Below, in pieces: positions 6,979 to 14,379 of a stretch of 29,812 nt of DNA. The stretch's first letter is position 1. Each line of letters starts with the position of its first letter. The notes beneath the pieces were generated by a model. The model saw only the letters and a list, made by a program, of their open reading frames with translations. It was not told the DNA's origin and did no database searches. This DNA is from CAZSLC01 sp964607675 (lineage in GTDB: Bacteria; Bacteroidota; Bacteroidia; Bacteroidales; UBA932): NCBI GenBank assembly GCA_964607675.1, contig CAZSLC010000022.1:1-29812 (forward strand), in the 5' to 3' direction. Made by a program: the position numbers and the translations under genes.

Positions 6979-7010
6979 CAAAAAGTATTAATATTTTTTA
7001 AACCTTTTTG

Positions 7011-7029
7011 ACATTTGTGTGTCAAATGT
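7011..7029. promoter_or_regulatory. Inverted repeat upstream of the outer-membrane barrel gene
   Basis: ACATTTG (7011-7017) and CAAATGT (7023-7029) are exact inverted repeats around TGTGT, 23 bases before the ATG at 7052. No T-run follows, so it is not a good terminator for serS. It could be an operator or a leader hairpin. No consensus promoter was found next to it. Confidence 0.35.
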
Positions 7030-7051
7030 GTGTTTAAATCTATTAAGTATT

Positions 7052-9913
7052 ATGTTACGCAGAAATTCTCTCGCCATCGCCATTGTTCTTTTCTTTATTT
7101 CGACTCTTGTACTCGGTCAAGAAAAGAGGGTGGCCAAGGTACGTTTATTGGATTCGTTAACGGCCCAACCCATTGAGTTCGCGACCGTTTATATTTCAAA
7201 AGATGGAACAACAGATAAGGCAAAGTATTCACTAACCAATAGTCAGGGGAGTGCTACAATCCAAAATTTAGATGCAGGGGAGTATGTTTTTACTGCAGAA
7301 ATGATGGGCTATGTGGCAGTTAAGAAGAAAATAACTATCAAAGGGAAGAGTACAGATATAGGTGATGTGAAAATGGAGCCAGATGTTACCACTTTGGATG
7401 GGGCGAAGATTTCTGCAGTTGGAAATCCTATCGTGGTTAAGAAGGATACCATTGAGTACAATGCAGCCTCCTTCAAAACGACAGACAACGATATGTTGGA
7501 GGAACTCCTCAAAAAGCTGCCTGGAGTTGAAGTGGCTTCTGACGGAACTATAACTGCCAATGGTGAAACAATCAAAAAAATCACCATTGATGGGAGGACA
7601 TTTTTCCTTGATGACCCTCAGTTGGCAACTAAAAACATCCCTGCCAAAATAATTCAGAAGGTTAAAGTCGTTGAGAAAAAATCGGAACAAGCTCAGTTTA
7701 CGGGAATTGATGATGGAGAGCAGGAGACAATCATAGATTTGAGTATTATGCCTGGGATGATGAAGGGGTGGTTTGGTTCTTTGAGTGGAGGTGGTGGGCT
7801 TGATCTCACTAACCAAAGCAATGATGTAAGATATCAGGGTTCGGCAATGGCTGGACGGTTTACCGACCAATCTCAAGTGAGTTTTATTGGAAATGGGAAT
7901 AATACCAATAACAGAGGATTTCAAGATATGGCGGGTGAAATGATGAATGCAATGAGATCTACAACAGGGCGTGGCGGTGGAAGAATGGGTGGAGGAATGG
8001 GTGGCTCAGGAATAACCACATCATGGATGGGTGGGGTCAATGCAAATGGCTACTTGTTGGAGGATAATGCAATGAAAATTGGGGGAAACTACTTATATTC
8101 TGGCTCAGATAAACTTGTGAAGGAAAATAGTAGTAAAAAAACCTTTATAGATGATACAGAAACACTGGAAAGCCTCAATGAACAAGTCTCTAACTCTTTT
8201 ACACAAGGTCATAGAGCTGGTGCTGAGATGGATTATAAAATCACAGACAAAACCTCAATACTATTCAGACCACAGTTTAATTATGGATATGGCAAATCGG
8301 TAGATTCAACTCTTTTTTCCACTTCAAATTCAATGTTAGGTAAGGTAAATGATGGATATAGTACCTCTACTGGCAATAATAGTTCTTGGAGTGCAAGTGG
8401 TATGTTATTGTTAAGACAAAAAATAGGGGAGAAGCAAGGACGGACTATCTCTCTGAACATTGACTATTCTTTGTCTAATAACGATATGGACGGAGCCAAT
8501 AAATCGGTGACAAGGATGTATAGCAGCGATATGCTAAAAGATTCGACAGTGGTAGATCAAGAGTACACCAATAAACAAGATAAGTATTCTATTGGTGGGC
8601 GCCTCACATATACAGAACCATTAGGAAAGAACTACTATATTGAGGCATCATACAGATATAGATATACTCAGAATAATACAGATAAGATTACTTATGATTA
8701 TAATTATATAACAGATAAATATGATATTCTAAACGAAAAGTATTCAAATACATATAAAAATACTTTTGTAAACCAAAATGCTAACCTGAGTATTTCTAAA
8801 CAAGAGAAAAAATTCAATGCCCAGATTGGGGTTAGTTTACAGCCATCTATGACAAAGAGTGTAACGCGTCTCTTTAATGAGAATAGAGATAGTGTATTGC
8901 AGTATTCAGTTTTTAATATCTCCCCTTCTGCAAGATTTGATTATAAATTTTCTGATAGTCGTTTTTTGAGATTAAACTATAGAGGGAGTACCAATCAACC
9001 ATCCATTACACAGCTTCAACCTGTCCCAGACAACTCTGACCCTCAACATATATCCCTTGGTAATCCTAAACTCCAACCAGAATTTACACATGACGTGTGG
9101 TTAGATTATAGAAATACTAACATGTCAAGCTATTCATCATTTAATACATCTTTCAGTTTCTCATATACTAAGGATAACATAGTCACTGCAAGTTGGTACA
9201 ACGATGCAGGTGTTCAATATTCTGCCCCTGTCAATTCGACAGAAGGGACCTATTCAGGTAGGTGGAGGATTATGTATAATACCCCTATTGCAAAATCAAA
9301 ATTTTCTATAATGTCATTTTCTCTTCTGTCCATGAGTAGTTATATGACATATTCAGGTACAGGAGAGGCAAGTACCATTGATGATATTTTTAAAGATCTA
9401 TTAGTGGGAAGGACTACATCCTTAAGTGCTTCCGAAAATCTAATGTTTGTATATCGAGATGATTATGTAGAGACGAGACTTGGGGGTAGGGCATCATACT
9501 CTTATGCATGGTACACTATTCAGCAACAACAAAAATCTGCTACGTGGGCTAATTCTATAAATGCAGAAGTTATTGCAAATCTCCCTTTCGGACTTGGGGT
9601 GAAAACTGATGCTCAATACAATTTCTACATAGGATATGATGAGGGATATGGAGACCCTTTGTTTATTTGGAATGCAGAAATATCACAGTTGTTATTTAAG
9701 AAAAAAGCTACTCTGAGATTTAAAGTATATGACATTTTAAACCAATCAAAGAGTATTTCCCACGTTACAAAAGACAATTATGTGCAAGATGTTCAAACAA
9801 ATACCCTTGGTCGTTATTGTATGCTCTCTTTAACCTTTAGATTTGGCAATTTCAATAATATGTCGAAAATGAGAGGAAACGGTGGTCCTCATGGCCCTGG
9901 TGGACCTCGCTAA
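7052..9913 (+). CDS. Outer-membrane beta-barrel protein, TonB-receptor-like, with carboxypeptidase-like N-terminal domain
   Basis: The 953-aa product starts with a signal peptide (MLRRNSLAIAIVLFFISTLV, cut near LGQ). A carboxypeptidase-regulatory-like beta-sandwich follows (about 25-110), then a plug-like region (about 120-220, including TIDGRTFFLDDPQLATKNIP). The long remainder is a beta-barrel ending in an aromatic-rich strand (YCMLSLTFRFGNF). This is the Bacteroidota 'outer membrane beta-barrel family' related to TonB-dependent receptors. Glycine/methionine-rich (GRGGGRMGGGMGG) and glycine/proline-rich C-terminal stretches are present. No SusD partner is adjacent, so glycan uptake is not indicated; the ligand is unknown. 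A GTG at 7019 also opens the frame, but the signal peptide favours the ATG at 7052. Confidence 0.85.
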   Translation: MLRRNSLAIAIVLFFISTLVLGQEKRVAKVRLLDSLTAQPIEFATVYISKDGTTDKAKYSLTNSQGSATIQNLDAGEYVFTAEMMGYVAVKKKITIKGKSTDIGDVKMEPDVTTLDGAKISAVGNPIVVKKDTIEYNAASFKTTDNDMLEELLKKLPGVEVASDGTITANGETIKKITIDGRTFFLDDPQLATKNIPAKIIQKVKVVEKKSEQAQFTGIDDGEQETIIDLSIMPGMMKGWFGSLSGGGGLDLTNQSNDVRYQGSAMAGRFTDQSQVSFIGNGNNTNNRGFQDMAGEMMNAMRSTTGRGGGRMGGGMGGSGITTSWMGGVNANGYLLEDNAMKIGGNYLYSGSDKLVKENSSKKTFIDDTETLESLNEQVSNSFTQGHRAGAEMDYKITDKTSILFRPQFNYGYGKSVDSTLFSTSNSMLGKVNDGYSTSTGNNSSWSASGMLLLRQKIGEKQGRTISLNIDYSLSNNDMDGANKSVTRMYSSDMLKDSTVVDQEYTNKQDKYSIGGRLTYTEPLGKNYYIEASYRYRYTQNNTDKITYDYNYITDKYDILNEKYSNTYKNTFVNQNANLSISKQEKKFNAQIGVSLQPSMTKSVTRLFNENRDSVLQYSVFNISPSARFDYKFSDSRFLRLNYRGSTNQPSITQLQPVPDNSDPQHISLGNPKLQPEFTHDVWLDYRNTNMSSYSSFNTSFSFSYTKDNIVTASWYNDAGVQYSAPVNSTEGTYSGRWRIMYNTPIAKSKFSIMSFSLLSMSSYMTYSGTGEASTIDDIFKDLLVGRTTSLSASENLMFVYRDDYVETRLGGRASYSYAWYTIQQQQKSATWANSINAEVIANLPFGLGVKTDAQYNFYIGYDEGYGDPLFIWNAEISQLLFKKKATLRFKVYDILNQSKSISHVTKDNYVQDVQTNTLGRYCMLSLTFRFGNFNNMSKMRGNGGPHGPGGPR

Positions 9914-9916
9914 TGG

Positions 9917-10972
9917 TTAGTCTGCTGGCCTGCTGGCAATGAATGTTTTAAATCTATTTATTAGAGCTGTCATATCCTCAGGAATATTACTTTCTATGAG
10001 GATATATTCTTTTGTAATAGGATGAATGAATCCAAGCCTTTGAGCATGTAATGCTTGTCTGGGAAGTGTTTCAAAACAGTTGTGGATAAATTGTTTGTAT
10101 TTGGAATAGAGTGTCCCTTTTAGAATTTTATCACCCCCATATCTCTCATCGTTGAATAGCGGATGCCCAATATAGTTCATGTGTACCCTTATCTGATGTG
10201 TCCTTCCCGTCTCAAGTGTGCACTCTACCACAGTAACATAACCCAATCTCTCTATCACTTTATAGTGGGTGACTGCGTGCTTCCCTTTAGATCCATCTTC
10301 ATAAACCTTAAATCTCAATCTGTCGTTGGGATCTCTACCTATGTTTCCAACTATTGTCCCCTCGTCATTTTCCATATCACCCCAGACAATGGCAATATAT
10401 TTTCTATCAATGGTGTGGTCGAAAAATTGTTTTGCCAAGGCAAGTTGGGTCTCATCATTTTTGGCCACTACCAATATTCCAGATGTATCCTTATCAATCC
10501 TATGGACCAATACCCCCATTCTCTCATCAGCACCATCGGCATCTTGACTTTTCCCTAAATAATATGCGAGAGCATTGACTAAGGTCCCTGAATAGTGCCC
10601 ACAACCAGGATGTACTACGAGACCTGCAGGTTTATTTATCACCAAAAGATCATTATCTTCATATCTAATGTCTAATGGAATATTTTCTGGAAGTATCTCA
10701 AGACCTCTTCTTTGAAAAGGGAGATTGATGGTTATAGTATCACCTGGTTTGACTCTGTAGTTGGCCTTTACAATATTATTGTTGGCATTAACATATTGTG
10801 CATCAATTGCAAGTTGAATTCTATTTCTAGATGTTCCCTCAATATGGGCAGTAAGATATTTGTCGATTCTTATTAGAGCCTGCCCTTTGTCAACAACAAA
10901 TCTAAAATGTTCGAACATTCCCTGTTCGTCATCTTCTTCCTCCTCTAATAGCTCTTTTTCCTCCTCAATCAT
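9917..10972 (-). CDS. rluD: RluA-family 23S rRNA pseudouridine synthase
   Basis: The 351-aa product has a very acidic N-terminus (about 1-18), an S4 RNA-binding domain (about 33-90), and a pseudouridine synthase domain with HRIDKDTSG (157-165; D160 is the expected nucleophile) and ETGRTHQIRVHM. It isomerises uridines in 23S rRNA, probably helix 69 if it is a true RluD. Its ATG lies inside the PASTA gene end (8-bp overlap), so the two are cotranscribed. In many Bacteroidota this pair is followed by a D-Ala-D-Ala ligase gene; here the strand ends with rluD, 3 bp from the convergent barrel gene. Confidence 0.92.
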   Translation of the reverse strand: MIEEEKELLEEEEDDEQGMFEHFRFVVDKGQALIRIDKYLTAHIEGTSRNRIQLAIDAQYVNANNNIVKANYRVKPGDTITINLPFQRRGLEILPENIPLDIRYEDNDLLVINKPAGLVVHPGCGHYSGTLVNALAYYLGKSQDADGADERMGVLVHRIDKDTSGILVVAKNDETQLALAKQFFDHTIDRKYIAIVWGDMENDEGTIVGNIGRDPNDRLRFKVYEDGSKGKHAVTHYKVIERLGYVTVVECTLETGRTHQIRVHMNYIGHPLFNDERYGGDKILKGTLYSKYKQFIHNCFETLPRQALHAQRLGFIHPITKEYILIESNIPEDMTALINRFKTFIASRPAD

Positions 10973-11765
10973 TGTGAAGTTGTTCTATTTTTGACAAATC
11001 TTTGGAAAGATACAATCTAACGTAAGTACCTAAGTCAACTTTGATTGAATCAGAGGAGATAGGCATTTGTTTTATTACGTAGGCATCGGTTGAATCTGAT
11101 TGTGTTATTACGGTGTTATCAAATACTATTTTGCCTATATTTAGAGAATTGTCGAATAATAAATCTTTTGCGATCTCGTATTTATATCCAACCACATTAG
11201 GAATGTACGTAGTGGAATAGTTGTCATTTTTACCAAGTACCAGATCGATGGATGAGTATGATTCTACTTGAGTACCAGCAGAAATAGTATTGCCATTAAT
11301 TTGCTGGTCTAATACGTTGTTTGTTGCAATATCTTGTACGTAAATGAGTTTCCCGATGGTTAGTCCTGATGCGAGAATCTCTGTTTTAGCTTGTCTGAGT
11401 GAAAATCCGACAGTGTACGGCATGGCAACAAACTTTGGATTTACAGCATTAATCGTAAGTAATATTCTTCTGTTTTTTTTGACCTTTTCTCCTGGTTGAG
11501 GCGTTTGCTTTGAAATCAGCCCTCTTCCCAAACCTCTGATGTAAACAGAGTCAGTAACATCAATCCTAATATTATGATTTTTGGCCAGTAGAGAGGCTTC
11601 TTGAACAGTCATATTACTAAAATCAGGAACATCGAATTCTCTGTTATGCCTTGTGATAAGATTTAAAAATATATTTATTAAAATAATGAAAATGAGAAAT
11701 ATAGCAGCTACTGCTAAAATATTTCTTAGCCAAATATTCTTAATGTATTTATTTAAAAATGACAT
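10965..11765 (-). CDS. Membrane-anchored PASTA-domain protein
   Basis: The 266-aa product has a short cytoplasmic N-terminus, one transmembrane segment (about 14-36, IWLRNILAVAAIFLIFIILI) and three PASTA repeats on the outside (starting near VPDFSNMTVQEAS, MPYTVGFSLRQAK and IPNVVGYKYEIAK). PASTA domains bind peptidoglycan fragments or act as spacers in cell-wall proteins; no kinase or transpeptidase domain is attached. The ATG at 11765 is preferred over the further upstream start of the open frame, because a promoter-like element lies at 11787-11794. It is coupled to rluD by an 8-bp overlap. Its precise role is unknown. Confidence 0.85.
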   Translation of the reverse strand: MSFLNKYIKNIWLRNILAVAAIFLIFIILINIFLNLITRHNREFDVPDFSNMTVQEASLLAKNHNIRIDVTDSVYIRGLGRGLISKQTPQPGEKVKKNRRILLTINAVNPKFVAMPYTVGFSLRQAKTEILASGLTIGKLIYVQDIATNNVLDQQINGNTISAGTQVESYSSIDLVLGKNDNYSTTYIPNVVGYKYEIAKDLLFDNSLNIGKIVFDNTVITQSDSTDAYVIKQMPISSDSIKVDLGTYVRLYLSKDLSKIEQLHND

Positions 11766-11786
11766 ATGTTTATGTGAATTAGGTGT

Positions 11787-11794
11787 CAAAGGTA
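11787..11794 (-). promoter_or_regulatory. Predicted -7 element for PASTA-rluD
   Basis: On the minus strand TACCTTTG matches TAnnTTTG, 21 bases before the ATG at 11765. No good -33 TTTG is found at 18-20 bases. It supports the shorter start of the PASTA gene. Confidence 0.4.
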
Positions 11795-11803
11795 ACTCTA
11801 TTT

Positions 11804-11834
11804 TTTTATTATTAGGAGCAGCTTTATATCTTTG
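11804..11834 (+). promoter_or_regulatory. Predicted promoter of rsmG
   Basis: TATCTTTG (11827-11834) matches TAnnTTTG, and TTTT at 11804-11807 sits 19 bases upstream (three-of-four match to TTTG). The leader would be only about 10 nt. It overlaps the divergent promoter of the PASTA gene. Confidence 0.5.
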
Positions 11835-11850
11835 TGTCAATATTTGAAAA

Positions 11851-12477
11851 ATGTACATAGAAAAATATTTTAATTTAACACCACATCAAAAGGGTCTGTA
11901 TGATGCCTTACCTTCACTCTATAGTGAATGGAACGCGAAAATAAATGTAATTTCGAGAAAAGACATAGGGATGGTAGAGCTTCATCATATTCTTCACTCT
12001 CTGTCAATTGCGAAATATATAAGTGATAGTAAATTGGTTTTCGCAGCAGGGACAAGAGTTCTCGATGTTGGGACAGGGGGTGGGTTCCCAGGTATTCCAC
12101 TTGCGATAATGTTCCCTGAAATAGAGTTTGTACTTTGTGATTCGATTGCAAAAAAAATTAAAGTAGTAACTGAGATTACAAAATCTCTGAACTTACATAA
12201 TGTAACCCCTGTATGGAGCAGAGCGGAGAATATTAACCAAAGTTTTGATTATGTGGTTTCCAGAGCTGTTACTGAATTAAAAAACTTTATCCCTTTTGTC
12301 AATAGAACATATGAAAAGGGTATTATTTATCTTAAAGGAGGCAATACGGAAGAAGAAATAAACACTTGTTGTAGTGAGTTGAAAATGAACAAATCTCATT
12401 TTGAAACAAGACTTATAAGTGATTGGTTTGAAGAAGATTTCTTTATTGAGAAAAAGATAGTATTTATCAAAAGATAA
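11851..12477 (+). CDS. rsmG: 16S rRNA (guanine-N7) methyltransferase
   Basis: The 208-aa product carries the SAM-binding signature VLDVGTGGGFPGIPLAI (about 70-86) and SRAENI / VSRAVTELKNF, typical of RsmG (GidB), which methylates G527 of 16S rRNA. The N-terminal helix-rich part (NLTPHQKGLYDALPSLYSEW, then INVISRKD and LHHILHSLSI) also fits. Length is normal for the family. It stands next to rpmH; in many bacteria rsmG and rpmH both lie near oriC, but no dnaA, rnpA or yidC is visible here. Confidence 0.95.
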   Translation: MYIEKYFNLTPHQKGLYDALPSLYSEWNAKINVISRKDIGMVELHHILHSLSIAKYISDSKLVFAAGTRVLDVGTGGGFPGIPLAIMFPEIEFVLCDSIAKKIKVVTEITKSLNLHNVTPVWSRAENINQSFDYVVSRAVTELKNFIPFVNRTYEKGIIYLKGGNTEEEINTCCSELKMNKSHFETRLISDWFEEDFFIEKKIVFIKR

Positions 12478-12478
12478 A

Positions 12479-12509
12479 TTTGTAATTTTAAACAAAAACA
12501 TTACCTTTG
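12479..12509 (+). promoter_or_regulatory. Consensus Bacteroidota promoter of rpmH
   Basis: TTTG (12479-12482), exactly 19 bases of spacer, then TACCTTTG (12502-12509): a perfect match to TTTG-N19-TAnnTTTG. Transcription should start near 12516, about 30 nt before the rpmH ATG. Confidence 0.85.
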
Positions 12510-12546
12510 CACTCCTAATTCCGACAAATATTAAAAATTCAAAGAT

Positions 12547-12699
12547 ATGAAACGCACATTTCAACCATCTCAGCGCAAACGCCGCAACAAACACGGATTT
12601 CGCGAACGCATGTCAACTCCTAATGGACGTCGTGTTTTAGCAGCTCGTCGCCGTCATGGACGTAAGAAATTAACAGTATCATCAGAAGATAGATTCTAA
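12547..12699 (+). CDS. rpmH: 50S ribosomal protein bL34
   Basis: This 50-aa reading frame begins MKRTFQPSQRKRRNKHGFRE and continues with RMSTPNGRRVLAARRRHGRK, the unmistakable bL34 sequence. It is very basic and rich in CGT/CGC arginine codons, as expected of a highly expressed gene. It has its own perfect promoter and a terminator-like hairpin at 12718-12742. The usual downstream partner rnpA is not next to it; mqnE follows instead. Confidence 0.98.
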   Translation: MKRTFQPSQRKRRNKHGFRERMSTPNGRRVLAARRRHGRKKLTVSSEDRF

Positions 12700-12717
12700 A
12701 ATTTATCCAAGAGGTAG

Positions 12718-12742
12718 AGAGGGCGGCTTGATGTCGCCTTTT
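12718..12742 (+). terminator. Probable terminator after rpmH
   Basis: AGAGGGCGG (12718-12726) pairs with TCGCCTTTT (12734-12742), including three G-T wobbles, around a 7-nt loop. T-rich sequence continues to 12747. It ends 11 bases before the mqnE start. Confidence 0.6.
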
Positions 12743-12753
12743 ATTTTGCATAT

Positions 12754-13833
12754 ATGAGAACGGAGATAGAATACAAGCTCGAATGTGGTGTCCCTCTTTC
12801 AAAAGGGGAGTTATTATTTCTATATGAGGAAGAGTTGTCTTATTTGTCCTATCTATCTGATAGAGTTAGAAGAAAGATAAATGGAGATAAAGTATTCTAT
12901 AAACGTAATTTTCATTTAGAACCAAGTAATGTGTGTCGGCACAGATGCGAATTTTGTTCCTACAGAAGAGAATCCGATCGTGATCCTGGAGCTTGGAATA
13001 TGTCACTTGAAGAGGTTGAGAATTATTGTAGAAAAAAATATCAGCCAGGAATGACTGAGGTACATATCGTAGGAAGTGTCCATCCTGATAAAAATTTTTC
13101 ATATTATAGAGATGTTGTGAAAAAAGTTAGGGATATATTACCTTCAGAGGTCTCTATCAAAGCATATTCGGCAGTTGAAATTGTAGATATGTGCCAAGAT
13201 TCGATTAACTCAAAGAGATATTCGATCGAATCTGTTCTCAGTGAATTGAAGACATGTGGGTTATCATCAATCCCAGGGGGCGGAGCAGAAATATTAAATG
13301 ATTCCATTCGAAAAAAAATATGTCCAGATAAGGCTACTTCATTGCAGTGGCTTGATGTCCATAGAACAGCTCACAAGTTAGGTATCTCATCTAACGCTAC
13401 GATGTTGTTTGGACACATAGAGAGTAGGGAGGATAGGGTGAATCACATGTTGAAGATTCGTGATTTACAAAATGATACTCATGGATTTGATGCATTTATT
13501 CCACTTAAGTACCATACCTCAAACAACCTTGCCTCGCAGAAATATAATATAAAAGAGGTGTCAACCATTGAGATTTTAAGAACCTTTGCGATTGCCAGGC
13601 TTGCTTTATATAATGTACCACATATTAAGGCCTATTGGCCTATGCTAGGTAAAGAGATGACCTCTTTGGCTCTTCTCTATGGAGCGGATGATATTGATGG
13701 AACTGTCAATGATTCAACAAAGATATATAGTTTGGCTGGTGCACAAGAGCAAAAGCCCACAATGAGTGTGTCTCAACTTAAAAATATTGCACAATCTGCT
13801 GGTTATCTTGCTGTTGAGATAAAATCTTTTTAG
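12754..13833 (+). CDS. mqnE: Aminofutalosine synthase (radical SAM)
   Basis: The 359-aa product has the radical SAM cluster CRHRCEFC (C61, C65, C68), then GGGAEIL, HRTAHKLGISSNATMLFGHI and HIKAYWPMLGKEM, the sequence set typical of MqnE. The nearby IPLKYHT, DDIDGT and DSTKIYSLAGA motifs fit as well. MqnE joins SAM and 3-[(1-carboxyvinyl)oxy]benzoate to make aminofutalosine, the second step of futalosine-dependent menaquinone synthesis. MqnC is the closest alternative, but the HIKAYWPM block favours MqnE. No other mqn gene is adjacent. The 3' end overlaps the convergent sigma-factor gene by 56 bp. No consensus promoter lies between it and the rpmH terminator, so readthrough may feed it. Confidence 0.9.
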   Translation: MRTEIEYKLECGVPLSKGELLFLYEEELSYLSYLSDRVRRKINGDKVFYKRNFHLEPSNVCRHRCEFCSYRRESDRDPGAWNMSLEEVENYCRKKYQPGMTEVHIVGSVHPDKNFSYYRDVVKKVRDILPSEVSIKAYSAVEIVDMCQDSINSKRYSIESVLSELKTCGLSSIPGGGAEILNDSIRKKICPDKATSLQWLDVHRTAHKLGISSNATMLFGHIESREDRVNHMLKIRDLQNDTHGFDAFIPLKYHTSNNLASQKYNIKEVSTIEILRTFAIARLALYNVPHIKAYWPMLGKEMTSLALLYGADDIDGTVNDSTKIYSLAGAQEQKPTMSVSQLKNIAQSAGYLAVEIKSF

Positions 13834-14365
13834 CTCTCTTAATTCTCGTCCGTACAGTATTTAGTGGAATATCAAGTTTTAATGCTATCTCTTCGTATGC
13901 ATACTCTTTTATAAACCTCATGTAGGCGATATTCTTATATAACTTGGGAAGTGAGTTTATAGATTTAATGAGAGAGTTGTATATCTCTTCTGAAATTAGG
14001 CACTCTTCAGGGGAGCCAATACTGTCAATTACATCTGGCAATTCTTCAAAAGGGAGGGTGGAGTTTACGGAAGAGTGTGCATTTTTATTTCTATAAAAAT
14101 CTATAGCGGTATTCCTTGCAATAGAAAATAGCCATGTTGAAAAAGAGTATTTACAATCGAAAGATGAAAGGGATAGGAATGCTTTTTTAAAACTCTCTTG
14201 AGAGATGTCTTCAGCATCTTGGTGTATTGAAGTGTATTGAGAGATAAAATTAATAAGAGGTGATTCGTAATGAGATATAATTTTTGAAAAAGAACTACTA
14301 TCCCCACTAATAGATTTTATTAATAGCTCTTGCTCATCTGAGAGTGATTTGTTCTTTTCCACCAT
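13778..14365 (-). CDS. ECF-type sigma-70 factor
   Basis: The 195-aa product has a sigma2 region (about 18-90; DAEDISQESFKKAFLSLSSF, then WLFSIARNTAIDFYR) and a sigma4 helix-turn-helix (about 135-185; YEEIALKLDIPLNTVRTRIK). Regions 1 and 3 are missing, so it is an ECF factor. ATG 14365 is chosen; a TTG four codons upstream is possible. No anti-sigma gene is adjacent, unlike FecI-FecR style pairs. It ends the operon queD-polA-sigma, 14 bp after polA. Its last 18 codons are antisense to the 3' end of mqnE. The target promoters are unknown. Confidence 0.9.
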   Translation of the reverse strand: MVEKNKSLSDEQELLIKSISGDSSSFSKIISHYESPLINFISQYTSIHQDAEDISQESFKKAFLSLSSFDCKYSFSTWLFSIARNTAIDFYRNKNAHSSVNSTLPFEELPDVIDSIGSPEECLISEEIYNSLIKSINSLPKLYKNIAYMRFIKEYAYEEIALKLDIPLNTVRTRIKRAKKILSQQQDNQQIVQYF

Positions 14366-14379
14366 TTTGCATTTCAATA

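Noticed and set aside
7268..7924. 218-codon open frame antisense to the outer-membrane barrel gene
   Set aside because: It has no recognisable domain, is fully covered by a strong coding gene on the plus strand, and is best explained as a shadow of its codon pattern.
11766..11858. Longer start of the PASTA protein at 11858
   Set aside because: It would overlap the rsmG start and both divergent promoter elements; the 11765 start gives a normal short cytoplasmic tail before the transmembrane helix.
11851..12699. Chromosome origin near rsmG and rpmH
   Set aside because: These genes can flank oriC, but there is no dnaA, rnpA, yidC, parA or cluster of DnaA boxes in the region.
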